Source: Arcanobacterium_A hippocoleae_A (lineage in GTDB: Bacteria; Actinomycetota; Actinomycetes; Actinomycetales; Actinomycetaceae). Taken from it: a DNA stretch of 64,000 nt. The stretch lies in NCBI GenBank assembly GCA_040360365.1, contig CP136412.1. One strand, 5' to 3'. The notes under the pieces are model-generated. The model saw only the letters and a list, made by a program, of their open reading frames with translations, had not been told where the DNA came from and did not search any database. This document shows, one piece after another, positions 16,911 to 26,925 of the stretch. The stretch's first letter is position 1. The number at the start of each line of letters is the position of its first letter. Made by a program: the position numbers and the translations under genes.

Positions 16911-18639
16911 TTAACTTGTTTTCTGTTCGTCAACTTGTTCAAAGACGGCAAGACATAAACCGCTATTGCTCTCATACAGCACATAGAGTTTTCCTGCGAA
17001 ATAAGCAGCGTCGCTGTAGCCGAAACTTCCTGCAGGAAATTGCCCAAGAATTTTCGGGGATTCATGTACAGTTTTCGGCGGAAGCGAAGTTGACGAAAGT
17101 GAATTAACTGAAATTGAATCAACCGAAAGTGAAGTCTGCGAAAGCGAATCAACCGAAAGTGAATTCAGAGTCGGAACGGCGATAATTGCCCCATTTTCGC
17201 GCGCTGATATCGAATGCGGATGAATAAAAAGGTTTCCGATTTGTTTTGCATTGCATCCAGGATCGGCAAGATACCACGGAATTGGCTGCGAGAAATGTAT
17301 TCCGTCGCTGCTTTCGGCAAGATAGCGGATTCCAGCTCCAACGCCGGCAAAACCCTGCACTCGCGAATTGAGATAGATTTTTCCGTCGAAAACTGCAAGT
17401 GCGGTTTCGTCCAGATTCGCATTATCGGCGTAGATTGGTTCAGAAACTGCGCTAATCGCGCCGTCTTGCAGGTGCACGACATAAATGAAAGTCTCGTTTG
17501 CCTTGCGCACAACATACGGAAATAAAGCCATCCCATTCCAGATAATTGAAGAACCGGAAGTTGCAAATATTGCATCCGGGCAAAGCGGTTTCCCTCCTGG
17601 ATCTTTCAGGATTTCGTAAAGTTCAGTGAGTTCCCGATAGTCGAGTGCATGAAGATTTTTGCCGAAAAGCAAGGCGGGGATTAGCCGTTCTCCAGCGTAA
17701 GCAGAATCGAAATAGCCAATTTTGCTGTGCGCAGGAATCGTGGAAAAGGCAATATGAATCTCGCCATTTTTCGGATTTACAGCGACGGCAGCGTCACTTG
17801 AAATTTTTGGCATCTTGGGGTGCAGCGTGTGCAGAGGAGCGGGCGGTGAATCCGGGGTGAACTGGGCGGCGCAGGCGGTCGGATGGGTTTGGGCGGTTTG
17901 GATAGTTTGGGTAGTCGGGGAAAACAAAGCAGTCTGGGCCGTCGGGATTATCGTGCTCGTGCTGCGGGAATCGCTAATTTTGTTTTCGGTATTTTGGCGG
18001 TTGTGATTTGCGGTTTGACGTGCGTTTTCTATGCTGCAGTGTTCTTTTTCTGTATTCCGATATGTGTTTTCCGTACCGGGTTGGTTTTCGGTTGGGGCAG
18101 GCGTTTTCCCGGTTGGGGCAGATGCTTTCGCAATCTGATCCGCAGCGGGGTAATCCTCTTCCCGGGCAGACCAGTGACTAATTTTATCGGCTTTATTGCT
18201 TGTGTCGATTTCGCAGAAATAGATTTGATTCGGATTCGGAAGATCGGAGGCGAGAGTTTTCCCGTGAAAGCATCGCCGGCAAGCTCTCCCGCCGGTTGCG
18301 GGCGGACGTCGAAGAAAGCGTAAAGTTTGCCGGCAATTGGGGCGAGCGTCGGAATCCGCACTTCACCAATTCTCGGATTATCACAAAACGGCGGATTATT
18401 CGCTGCGGTAGGGGTGAGCGTTTGACTGAGATCTGGGATATTCGCTGCGGTAGGTATTTGTGCGGTAGGCGGGGTACGTGTGGTGTTTGGAGTTTGCGTA
18501 ATGCTTGGAGTGTGCGTGTTGTTTGGGGTATGCGTGGTGTTTGAGGTGCGTGCAGTAATTTTTGCACGCTTTCAGGGCAGACCAGCTTCTTTGCTGAAAG
18601 GAGTGTAAAATTCAGCAGCTGATTAGGTTCTTCGCTCAT
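16911..18639 (-). CDS. Sialidase-like glycosidase with long low-complexity linkers, two frameshifts
   Basis: Sialidases (GH33) cut terminal sialic acid from glycans. Reassembled, the protein has the arginine motif VRIPTLAPIAGKLYAFFDVR, DLPNPNQIYF, an AVNPKNGEIHIAFST blade, NLDETALAVFDGKIYLNSR (Glu and Asn-Arg of the active site), an Asp-box-like ESSDGIHFSQP, and YSDAAYFAGKLYVLYES with the likely nucleophile Tyr. Two Thr/Pro/Asn-rich linkers interrupt it: residues ~30-85 (TPNNTHTPSITQTPNTT) and an insert between the first blades (TTQTIQTAQTHPT). A Ser/Val/Asp repeat (SLSVDS) lies near the C-terminus. The frame breaks at TTTTT (18559-18563) and TTTT (18257-18260), each one base short. No signal peptide is seen. 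Confidence 0.7.
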
Positions 18640-18885
18640 AAATTAATCAAACTTTCGTGGCTCTTCGTGAATTGTGTGATTGCGTGCAATCTGGACGGGT
18701 AATATGACTCGCAGTGCAGTTTTTAGTGGCTATTATAGCTGGTGACAAAGCTGTTTTTAACGATTGCGCTCAGTGTTGGCTTCGCCGACGGTCTGCTGAT
18801 TTCGCGGCATAATCTGCTCCCAATGGCGTAACCGACGGCAGAATAAGTCCGGGCATTACGTATGTGATGGCAAAGTGCTTGTGCG

Positions 18886-19075
18886 TCTACGTAACTGGCG
18901 GCAGAATCGGCTTTGACGGCTCTTCATATTTTTATCCGGCTTAGCGGAATAAAAAGCCAGTGCGTGTTCGGGTGGAAAGCGGTGTTTTTTGCAGAGATCA
19001 AGCCTGACCGCTATGCAAAAACACCGCTGGAACCGGCCAAACTGATCCAGTTCAATTGGACCCGGCTAAACTAGC
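18886..19075 (+). repeat. Composite dispersed hairpin element, copy D
   Basis: This copy shows the full order: CTACGTAACTGGCGGCAGAA, GGCTTTGACGGCTCTTCATA, GCTTAGCGGAATAAAAAGCC, hairpin arms AGCGGTGTTTTTTGCAGAG and CTATGCAAAAACACCGCT, then GGAACCGGCCAAACTG. The surrounding intergenic DNA (18640-19215) has no gene. Confidence 0.8.
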
Positions 19076-19215
19076 CTAACTAAAAGAACTTTCGCATTTT
19101 CTGACTGCAGGACTGCATCCGTCGGCACTGAGATGGACACGAGCCTGCACGCGCAAATTACTCGGCGCATTCCGCACGCGCTATGCAGCATACTATTCTG
19201 CACACACTGTGCGAC

Positions 19216-20061
19216 CTATTCCGCGCTTTCGGAACGGCAAAAATTAATGTAATCCTGATTCGTGGCGATAAGCGCTTCCAGCGGTGCATAATGCTGTTCA
19301 ACTGCTTGAATATAGCTTTCTAAATCTCCAGCTTCAGCAGCTGCAAGCATTTTGCGGTGCGCGCCGGCGGTTGTCTGCAGCTCGCTGCCGTCGTTCCGGT
19401 TAATTTTCGTACTGCCGTCGTTCCGGTTCATTTTCGGAATAATTGTTTGATTAATTAACCACAGCGCAGACATTAACTGCTGCACTAAATCGTTGCGCAG
19501 GTAACAAAAAATTGCTGAATGAAATTCGATATCTTCTGCGAAATAAGACTCGCCGGTTGCGGCTTTTTCTGCCATCCGGTTTACGAGATCCCAAATCTCC
19601 GGATTTTTGGTGCCTTTCATTGCGTTTACGATTTCACGCGCAATTCCTAAATCCAATGCGCGCCGAACTGCGACCACTTCTGAAAGTGACTGGTCGCCAG
19701 TGGTGTGCTGCAGTGCAGTACGAAGCACAAGAGTTTCTACAAGCGGCTGCAGCGACATCTCACCGACAAAAGAACCGCGTCCCTGGTGCACGGTCACAAT
19801 ATCCAATGCTTCGAGTTTGCGGAGAGCTTCGCGTACCGAGGAGCGCGACACGCCGAGACTTTCGCAGAGTGCGGCTTCGGTTGGAAGCGGATCGCCTGGT
19901 TTTAAACCATTCGCCAAAATGTAAGATTTTATTGCATTCATCGTAGATTTTGAGCGATTTTCGTTACTTAATGCAACGCCGACATCTGAATGAGCTGCTA
20001 ATTGCTGAGCACTCTTTGCGGCATTGTCAAAAAGTACTTGCAAATACTTGTCAGACAACAT
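19216..20061 (-). CDS. FadR-subfamily GntR repressor, NanR-like
   Basis: It probably represses the adjacent sialic acid operon until Neu5Ac or ManNAc-6-P appears. An N-terminal winged helix (MNAIKSYILANGLKPGDPLPTE, then ESLGVSRSSVREALRKLEALDIV, then VHQGRGSFV) is followed by a FadR-type all-helical ligand domain (VVAVRRALDLGIAREIV, EDIEFHSAIF, GAHRKMLAAAEAGD, VEQHYAPL). The His/Asp metal ligands are in place. A nine-residue tandem duplication, KMNRNDGST/KINRNDGSE, sits in the ligand domain and is encoded by a 27-base repeat (19383-19436). The gene overlaps its own likely operator at codons 1-5 and is divergent from the transporter operon. Confidence 0.82.
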   Translation of the reverse strand: MLSDKYLQVLFDNAAKSAQQLAAHSDVGVALSNENRSKSTMNAIKSYILANGLKPGDPLPTEAALCESLGVSRSSVREALRKLEALDIVTVHQGRGSFVGEMSLQPLVETLVLRTALQHTTGDQSLSEVVAVRRALDLGIAREIVNAMKGTKNPEIWDLVNRMAEKAATGESYFAEDIEFHSAIFCYLRNDLVQQLMSALWLINQTIIPKMNRNDGSTKINRNDGSELQTTAGAHRKMLAAAEAGDLESYIQAVEQHYAPLEALIATNQDYINFCRSESAE

Positions 20062-20076
20062 AGTCTTAATTGTACA
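20048..20076 (+). promoter_or_regulatory. Operator TTGTCAGACAA over the nan operon promoter
   Basis: TTGTCAGACAA (20048-20058) is a perfect palindrome matching the FadR-family consensus TNGTNNNACNA. It overlaps the first codons of the nanR-like gene. On the plus strand TTGTCA can serve as a -35 box, with TGTACA 17 bases on as a weak -10, followed by TTGTACAA. The same 11 bases occur at 59453-59463 over the PTS promoter. Confidence 0.65.
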
Positions 20077-20132
20077 AGTGGTGATGAATGAAATCTACCG
20101 CTTTTACTTACACTCAAAGGAGAGGAACGAAT

Positions 20133-21722
20133 ATGCGTTTGACTAAGCGCTGGGCAAAGGGAGCGGCAGTTCTTGCTGCTGCAGCACTCGCCCTTACCGC
20201 ATGTGGCGGCGGAAATTCTGATAAGAAAGCAGATGCTCCGGAAGCAGGCGGACCAACTGGCACTTTGAATGTGTTTGCCGCTTACGACACCACAAACTGG
20301 CATCCATCCAACACATCTTCAGCTCTTGCCGTCGGTGCAAATCTGCAGGTTGTGGAAGGTTTGTACGAGTTTGATTACTCAACATTCAAAGCACATAAAG
20401 CACTCGCTACGGGAGATCCGAAGGAAGCTGGAGATCTTACCTACGAAGTGACATTGCGCGACGGTGCGAAGTTCTCCGACGGTACTCCGGTAACCACGAA
20501 AGACGTCGTGAGCTCCTACAAGCGCATTGTAGATGGCGAAAAGGATGCAAAAGGTAATGTGGTGAAGAGCCCGTATGCTGCCTTCATTACGTTCATTGAG
20601 TCAATCGAAGCTAAGGATGATTCCACAGTGACGATTAAGCTCAAGCACCCGCACGAATTCTTGAAAGAACGTCTGGCTGATATCAAGATTGTGCCAACCG
20701 GAAAGACTTTCGACGAGCTCACCGCAAAGCCAGTTGGATCCGGTCCGTACAAGTACGACGAAATCACTGACACCACGGTGGAAATGTCGGTAAATGAGAA
20801 CTACAACGGCGATAACCCGGCAACCGTCGAAAAGATTCACTACGACTGCTCACGTGACGCTACCGCTCGTCTCACCGCAGCACTCGGCGGGACAACTGAT
20901 GTTGTTGAATCTCTCGACCCGCAAGGCATTAAGCAGCTCGAAGGTGCCGGCTGGAAAGTTGATGCAGCTACCGCATACGGCATTGCAATGATGACTTTCA
21001 ACACCACCAAAGCTCCATTCGATAAGCCGGCTGCCCGCAAAGCAATGCTGACCGCAATCGATACGCAGACGATGATTAAGACCGCGCTGAATGGCGCCGG
21101 TGAAGAACCAAAGTCTTTCCTTCCGGAAATGAACTCCATGTACAAGGAAGCTAAGACCCAGTTCGGTTACGACGTAGATAAGGCAAAGGCCCTGCTCGCT
21201 GAAGCAGGCGTAGCAGAGGGAACCACTGTAAACCTGCTCGTCACCACCGACAGCTGGATTGCTGCAATGGGACCGCAAATTAAGCAGAACCTCGAAGCAC
21301 TCGGCTTGAAGGTAAACCTCGACACCCAGGCATCAGGCGATGTTTGGAGCAACTATGTGGCTCAGGGGAACTTCGATATCGTAGTTGCACCTGGTGACGC
21401 TTCCGTATTCGGCGCCGATCCAGGCGTACTTACCGCTGGTTGGTTCTTCTCGCCGCTTTGGATGAACGAGCGTTACCGCTTGAGCGAATCCGATCCGGCA
21501 GGTGCGAAAGCACTTGTGGATGCAATGACCGCTGCTGAATCTGCTACTGGCGACGAAGCCAAGGCAAAGTGGGGCGAAGTACAGGATATGATTGCAGATC
21601 AGGCTGCGCTCTACCCGCTCGTATTCCACACCTTGTACACCGCACACAATCCGAAGAAGGTTGAAAACCTGACCCCGATTGGCGTGACCGGTTTGCAGCT
21701 CATCGGCGCAAAAGTAAAGTAA
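20133..21722 (+). CDS. Family 5 substrate-binding lipoprotein of a Sat-type ABC importer
   Basis: Family 5 binding proteins capture peptides, nickel or sugars outside the membrane; next to nanA-nanK-nanE the ligand is most likely sialic acid. A lipoprotein signal peptide ends in LALTAC at Cys24. The family signature is seen in VTLRDGAKFSDGTPVTTKDVV, GSGPYKYDEI and the C-terminal DIVVAPGDA region. The start is fixed by AAAGGAG and by the signal peptide. It is the first gene of a transporter operon and is separated from the permease gene by a strong hairpin that may favour higher binding-protein levels. Confidence 0.88.
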   Translation: MRLTKRWAKGAAVLAAAALALTACGGGNSDKKADAPEAGGPTGTLNVFAAYDTTNWHPSNTSSALAVGANLQVVEGLYEFDYSTFKAHKALATGDPKEAGDLTYEVTLRDGAKFSDGTPVTTKDVVSSYKRIVDGEKDAKGNVVKSPYAAFITFIESIEAKDDSTVTIKLKHPHEFLKERLADIKIVPTGKTFDELTAKPVGSGPYKYDEITDTTVEMSVNENYNGDNPATVEKIHYDCSRDATARLTAALGGTTDVVESLDPQGIKQLEGAGWKVDAATAYGIAMMTFNTTKAPFDKPAARKAMLTAIDTQTMIKTALNGAGEEPKSFLPEMNSMYKEAKTQFGYDVDKAKALLAEAGVAEGTTVNLLVTTDSWIAAMGPQIKQNLEALGLKVNLDTQASGDVWSNYVAQGNFDIVVAPGDASVFGADPGVLTAGWFFSPLWMNERYRLSESDPAGAKALVDAMTAAESATGDEAKAKWGEVQDMIADQAALYPLVFHTLYTAHNPKKVENLTPIGVTGLQLIGAKVK

Positions 21723-21757
21723 TCTAACTTAACTGTTGTTTAGCTGCTGCTAACTCC

Positions 21758-21794
21758 AATGGCGGGGCGAAGCACCCGCTTTCGCCCCGCCATT
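21758..21794 (+). promoter_or_regulatory. Intercistronic hairpin between binding protein and permease genes
   Basis: AATGGCGGGGCGAA pairs perfectly with TTCGCCCCGCCATT around an eight-base loop. No strong T-run follows, so partial termination or mRNA 3'-end stabilisation is more likely than full termination. Confidence 0.75.
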
Positions 21795-21824
21795 TTGCAT
21801 TTCCCAATACCTAAAGGACTAACA

Positions 21825-22817
21825 GTGAATAACTTGTTAAGACTCATCGGGCGCCGTTTGATCGCCTTGCCAATTATGGCAATCGGCGTCACAGTTCTCG
21901 TATTCTTCTTGATGGAGCTTTCACCTACAGATCCAGCATGGTCCGCACTGGGCGATAATGCTGCAGATCCAAGCCAGGTGAAAGCCTTTAATGTCGCTCA
22001 CGGATATGTCATTGACGACGGCAGTGCGACTGGACAGCCGGTACCGGTTCTGGTGCGCTATCTAAACTACTTATTGGCTCTCTGCCATGGTGATTTCGGT
22101 ATTTACGGCGTGGGAACTTCCCACCATGTTACAGACCTGATTGTTCCGGCACTTCCAGTAACACTTCAGGTCACTTTCTTCGGATTAATTCTCGCAGTTC
22201 TTTTCGCATTCCCATTGGGCGTGCTTGCTGCACTATATCGTGATCGCTGGCCGGACCAGGTGATTCGCGTGCTTTCAGTAATCTTCATTGGCACCCCAAG
22301 CTTCTGGCTTGCGGCACTGCTTGTACTATTCGGTCTTAGCGTGGCAAAAGGGATTCCAGTATCTGGTCCGCTTCCCGGAATGTTTGACGATTTTGGCGGA
22401 TGGGCGGCGCGAATGTTCCTTCCGGCTATTGCGCTGGCAACTCCGGTGATTGGGCAAATGACCCGTGTAGTTCGTACTTCCGTCGTGGAAGAGCTTGATC
22501 GTGATTACGTGCGGACCGCACTTGGCGCAGGTATTCCAAAACCAGTAGTTATTGGGCGCAACGTGCTGCGAAACGCACTCATTACCCCTGTTACCGTGCT
22601 TGGTTTACGAGTTGGATATTTGATGGGCGGTGCCGTCGTGATTGAAATTATCTTCGGCATTCAAGGTATGGGCAAGGTGCTTGTGCAAGGTGTGCAAAAC
22701 AATCAGGTCGAGGTAGTGCAAGCTGCGGCGCTTGTAGTGGCGCTCGCCTTTATTGTTGTGAACATCATCGTTGACATGCTTTACCTGCTGATTAATCCAC
22801 GTATTAGGTCTGTGTGA
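21825..22817 (+). CDS. ABC transporter permease, DppB/SatB type
   Basis: First membrane subunit of the importer. It carries the N-terminal LLRLIGRRLIALPIMAIGVT segment typical of DppB, a periplasm-facing loop, and the cytoplasmic coupling motif RTSVVEELDRDYVRTALGAGIPK (EAA-like), with about six membrane spans. The start is a GTG preceded by AAAGGAC; the open frame further upstream covers the hairpin and is not coding. It ends five bases before the start of the permease-ATPase fusion gene. Confidence 0.88.
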   Translation: MNNLLRLIGRRLIALPIMAIGVTVLVFFLMELSPTDPAWSALGDNAADPSQVKAFNVAHGYVIDDGSATGQPVPVLVRYLNYLLALCHGDFGIYGVGTSHHVTDLIVPALPVTLQVTFFGLILAVLFAFPLGVLAALYRDRWPDQVIRVLSVIFIGTPSFWLAALLVLFGLSVAKGIPVSGPLPGMFDDFGGWAARMFLPAIALATPVIGQMTRVVRTSVVEELDRDYVRTALGAGIPKPVVIGRNVLRNALITPVTVLGLRVGYLMGGAVVIEIIFGIQGMGKVLVQGVQNNQVEVVQAAALVVALAFIVVNIIVDMLYLLINPRIRSV

Positions 22818-22822
22818 TAGCC

Positions 22823-24888
22823 ATGATAAATAAGACGAAAAAGTTGTAGCAGCTGTTGAAAGCGGGAAGAAAGTCCGTTTCAATCGCTGGAAGCATATGG
22901 GTATCGGATCGCAAACGGCGGTCTGCGTGCTCGCTCTGATTGCGCTAATTTCGGTTATCGCTCCATGGATTGCCCCGTTTAGCGCCGACTATGTGGATAC
23001 GAATGCGATACTTTCAGCTCCAAATTCCGGTCATTTCTTCGGTACAGATTTTGCCGGCCGCGATGTGCTTTCCCGTCTGCTCTTAGGCGGACGTTATTCA
23101 ATCGCGATTGGTTTATGTTCGGCAGTTATTGCGCTTGTTGTCGGTGCAATAATCGGTTCGATTGCTGCTGTTACCCGCAAATGGATTTCTGAAGTAATTA
23201 TGCGCGTCATGGATATTGTGATGGCTGTTCCCGGCATTGCAATGGCTGCCGTAATGGTGCTTGTTTTCAGCGGACTTTTCGCAAAAGACAACAAGATTGG
23301 TCTGGTGACGGTAATTATTATCGCTATCTCGTTCGTCTACACTCCGCAGCTTGCGCGGATTGTGCGGGCAAACGTGATGGCGGCATACGGCGAAGACTAT
23401 GTGCGTGCAGTAATCGTTTCCGGTGCGCGTGCTCCATGGATTCTGATTAAGCATGTAGTGCGCAATACGGCAGCTCCAGTGCTCGTGTTTGCAACCGTGC
23501 TCGTGGCAGACGCAATTATTCTGGAAGCGTCGCTGACTTTCATCGGTTCCGGTTTGAAGTCGGTGCTTGTCCCGACTTGGGGCAATGTTCTTTCGGACGC
23601 TTCCGCAAACGGCTCAATCATCTACGGTGCATGGTGGACCGCATTCTTCCCCGGCATCCTGATTATGATTACAGTGCTTTGCCTGAACATCCTTTCCGAA
23701 GGTATCACCGACGCAATGGTTGCAGCCCCGGCTTCTGTACCAGTGAAAGTGGAGCAAAATACTGCTGATCGTGAAGCTGACGCGCTGCTTCTTGACCCGC
23801 GCCGCGCCTATGCTGCACAAGCGCAGTCGCTGCAGGCACGTCTCGATGCATTGCGCAATGTCGAAACCCAACGCACCGACCGTTTTTCTGCAGACAAATT
23901 TGCTGCTGCCGCACCGCTGCTTGAAGTGAAGAACCTGAGCATTAAATTCCCGCGCCACGGGAATGTGAACGTGGTCGACAACGTGAGCTTCTCGGTCCGC
24001 CCTGGCGAGACAATGGGTCTCGTCGGCGAATCCGGCTGCGGTAAGTCAATCACTTCGCTCACCATTATGGGTTTGATTGATCCGCGTGCCGAATTCGAAG
24101 GCGAAGTACTCTATCAAGGCAAAGATTTGCTGAAGATGGGGGCGAAAGAGCGCCAATCGCTGCTCGGGCACGAAATGGCAATGATATACCAGGACGCACT
24201 CAGCTCACTGAATCCGGCAATGCTGATTAAGAGCCAGATGAAGCAGCTCACTTCACGCGGCGGCACCCGCTCGGCAGAAGAATTGCTGGAACTCGTCGGT
24301 CTTGATCCGAAGCGGACGCTCGAATCGTATCCGCACGAATTATCCGGAGGCCAGCGGCAGCGTGTGCTGATTGCAATGGCGCTGACCCGTGACCCGAAGC
24401 TGGTAATCGCCGACGAACCAACTACCGCACTCGATGTGACCGTGCAGAAACAAGTTATTGAACTGCTGAACTCGCTGCGGGAAAAGCTCGGTTTCGCAAT
24501 GGTCTTTGTGTCGCACGATTTAGCGCTGGTGGCAGAAGTAGCGCATAAGATTACCGTGATGTACGCCGGTCAGGTGGTAGAGCAAGCACCGACTTCAGAG
24601 CTGCTCACGAATCCGACGCACGAATACACCCGCGGTCTGCTCGGAGCAGTGCTTTCAATCGAAGCTGGTTCAGGGCGTTTGCATCAAGTTCCGGGAACTG
24701 TGCCAAGTCCGAAAGATTTCCCAGTCGGCGACCGTTTCGCACCGCGCTCATCACACCCCGATTACGGTACCGATATTCCGCTCGAATTTGAGCTTGTCGG
24801 TCCGGAGCACGTCTATGCGGCATTGCCGGAGAAAGCCGGAGTCTATCAGCGTGCACCCCGCTACGTTCCGGCAGGAAAGGAGGCTTGA
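22823..24888 (+). CDS. ABC permease-ATPase fusion, DppC-DppD type, frameshift near start
   Basis: A DppC-like permease (residues ~25-290, with HFFGTDFAGRDVLSRLLLGGR and the EAA-like AAYGEDYVRAVIVSGARAP) is fused to a DppD-like ATPase. The ATPase has Walker A GESGCGKS, Q-loop YQD, signature LSGGQRQR, Walker B LVIADEPTTALD, H-loop VSHD, and a C-terminal oligopeptide-type extension. A linker of about 80 residues joins the halves. The same fused layout is reported for sialic acid importers of the Sat type, which supports the assignment. AAAAA (22838-22842) lacks one A; adding it joins MINKTKK to VVAAVESGKKVRFNRW. Confidence 0.85.
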
Positions 24889-24890
24889 TT

Positions 24891-25733
24891 ATGGCACGAC
24901 ACAGTATTGCAGCTCCTGCGCCCGATAATTCCGGCGAGCAGCCAATCATTGAGTTAAAAGATGTGAAAGTTACATTCAAAGCCCGTACTGGATCAATTTT
25001 CAAACCAAACCACGTACATGCAGTACGCGGAGTAAACATGAAAATTCTGCCGGGGAAAGTTCTCGGAATCGTCGGTGAATCCGGCTGCGGAAAGTCCACA
25101 ACCGCAAACGTGATGTGCGGTTTGCAGGTTGCCACTGCCGGTCAAGTGCTTTTCATGGGGAAAGACGTAACCAAGCGGACTGCTGAAGACCGTCGGCATA
25201 TTGGAAAAGTAGTTTCGGTGGTATTCCAGGATCCGGCCACTGCTTTGAATCCCCGCATGAGCGTAGCAGATCAGCTTGCGGACCCATTGCGTGTGCATAA
25301 GATCGGTGATGAAGCTTCACGCGCAAAACGGGTTCGGGAACTGCTCAGCCTTGTCGGCTTGCCGCTTTCGGCGCTCGGGGCGCTCCCCGGGCAGCTTTCC
25401 GGCGGTCAGCGGCAGCGTGTGGCAATCGCGCGTGCCCTTTCACTTGATCCGAAAGCGATTATCGCTGACGAACCAACCTCCGCTTTGGACGTCTCGGTTC
25501 GTGCACAGATTTTAAACCTTTTGAGCGACCTGCGTGAAGAGTTAGGTCTGGCAATGGTTTTCATCTCGCACGATATCCAGACAGTTCGCTATATCTCCGA
25601 TCGCATCGCCGTGATGAACAAGGGCCTTGTGGTAGAAGAAGGTCCAGCAGCTGAGCTACTGGCAAATCCAAAAGATCCATATACGCAGAAACTTCTGGGC
25701 GCTGCTCCGTCTTTGCTGCATCCAACACTCTAA
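24891..25733 (+). CDS. ABC transporter ATPase, DppF/SatD type
   Basis: Second ATPase of the importer. Motifs: VRGVNMKILPGKVLGIVGES with Walker A GESGCGKST, Q-loop VFQDP, signature LSGGQRQR, Walker B AIIADEPTSALD, and FISHD. AAAGGAGG precedes the ATG at 24891, which overlaps no other gene. It lies two bases after the fusion gene and nine before nanA, so transport and catabolism are translated from one message. Confidence 0.9.
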   Translation: MARHSIAAPAPDNSGEQPIIELKDVKVTFKARTGSIFKPNHVHAVRGVNMKILPGKVLGIVGESGCGKSTTANVMCGLQVATAGQVLFMGKDVTKRTAEDRRHIGKVVSVVFQDPATALNPRMSVADQLADPLRVHKIGDEASRAKRVRELLSLVGLPLSALGALPGQLSGGQRQRVAIARALSLDPKAIIADEPTSALDVSVRAQILNLLSDLREELGLAMVFISHDIQTVRYISDRIAVMNKGLVVEEGPAAELLANPKDPYTQKLLGAAPSLLHPTL

Positions 25734-25742
25734 GGAGAGAAA

Positions 25743-26654
25743 ATGACTGCACCAATTCGTGGTGTTGTACCGCCATTAGCAATTCCGATTAAGAATGGCG
25801 AACTTGATGTTCCGTCACTTGAGAAGCATATTAACCGCATGATTGATGCGGGAATTCATGCACTCTTTGCTCTCGGTTCAAGCGGTGAGGTAGTGTTCTC
25901 GACGGCAGCGCGCCGACGGGAAATTCTCGAAAATACGGTCCGCATTGTCGACGGCCGGATTCCGGTAATGGCCGGCGTGATTGATACGGAAACAGAGCGC
26001 GTAATTGAGCACATCCGCCAGGCAGAAGAAATCGGCGTGGATGCTGTAGTGGTAACCGCTCCATTCTATGCGCTGCAAGGTGAAGCTGAGATTTACCGGC
26101 ATTTCCGGGCATTGCATGCAGCAACAGAGCTGCCAATCTGGGCATATGATATTCCAGTGTGCGTTCATACGAAGCTTTCGCCGAAACTGCTGCTTGATTT
26201 GGCGCTTGAGGGCGTACTTGCAGGTGTGAAAGATTCTTCAGGCGATGACGTATCTTTCCGCTGGCTTGCTCGTGCAAATGCCGAAGCCGGACATCCGCTC
26301 CAGCTGCTTACCGGACACGAAGTTGTGGTCGATGGAGCATACCTCAGCGGCGCCGACGGATCCGTGCCGGGACTTGGAAACGTTGACCCGCACGGTTACG
26401 TCCGGATGTGGGATGCATTCCAGGCAGGCGACTGGGAGACGGTACGCAAAGAGCAAGACCGTCTCGCTGATTTAATGCGCATCGTCCAGGTGCAAGGAGT
26501 ACAAGGATTCGGCGCCGGTATTGGTGCTTTCAAGACTGCTCTCCAGCTCCTCGGCGTATTCGAAACCAATGAAATGCCAACCCCGGTGCTTCCACTCGAA
26601 GGCGAGAACGTAAAGTGGGTTGAGAGCGTACTGCAAAATGCCGGAATGCTCTAA
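25743..26654 (+). CDS. nanA: N-acetylneuraminate lyase (DapA family)
   Basis: NanA splits Neu5Ac into ManNAc and pyruvate through a Schiff base. The 303-residue barrel shows GSSGEVVFST (pyruvate-binding GS[S/T]GE loop), PIWAYDIPV with the catalytic Tyr, and GVKDSSGD with the Schiff-base Lys. A dihydrodipicolinate synthase-like or other aldolase role cannot be excluded from sequence, but the nanK-nanE-nagBA context decides it. AAGGAGAG precedes the ATG. Confidence 0.88.
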   Translation: MTAPIRGVVPPLAIPIKNGELDVPSLEKHINRMIDAGIHALFALGSSGEVVFSTAARRREILENTVRIVDGRIPVMAGVIDTETERVIEHIRQAEEIGVDAVVVTAPFYALQGEAEIYRHFRALHAATELPIWAYDIPVCVHTKLSPKLLLDLALEGVLAGVKDSSGDDVSFRWLARANAEAGHPLQLLTGHEVVVDGAYLSGADGSVPGLGNVDPHGYVRMWDAFQAGDWETVRKEQDRLADLMRIVQVQGVQGFGAGIGAFKTALQLLGVFETNEMPTPVLPLEGENVKWVESVLQNAGML

Positions 26655-26687
26655 ATCCGGAATGCGCTAAATATTGAATTGCGGTAA

Positions 26688-26713
26688 ATGGTTCCGCTGC
26701 TTAGCGGAACCAT
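26688..26713 (+). terminator. Hairpin between nanA and nanK
   Basis: ATGGTTCCGCT pairs perfectly with AGCGGAACCAT around a four-base loop. No T-run follows, so it may attenuate or stabilise rather than terminate. The remaining 26714-26925 has degenerate CAGCTTTGTTTTCAGCTTT copies and no gene. Confidence 0.6.
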
Positions 26714-26925
26714 GTGAAACATTTCAACTCTGCCAGGCATTTCAAATTTGAAGTCCGGGTTCGGATTCAGGATAAGGGTGCCGGCGTGAGCTGTTTTCAG
26801 CTTTGTTTTCAGCTTTCGCCGGCTCCATCCCTGCCGAAAACACGGCTTTTTTGCGGCAGAGATATTAATTTCAGGAAATATTCACGGGCGATAATCCAGG
26901 CACCGCCCGATTTTGAGCGGAAAAG

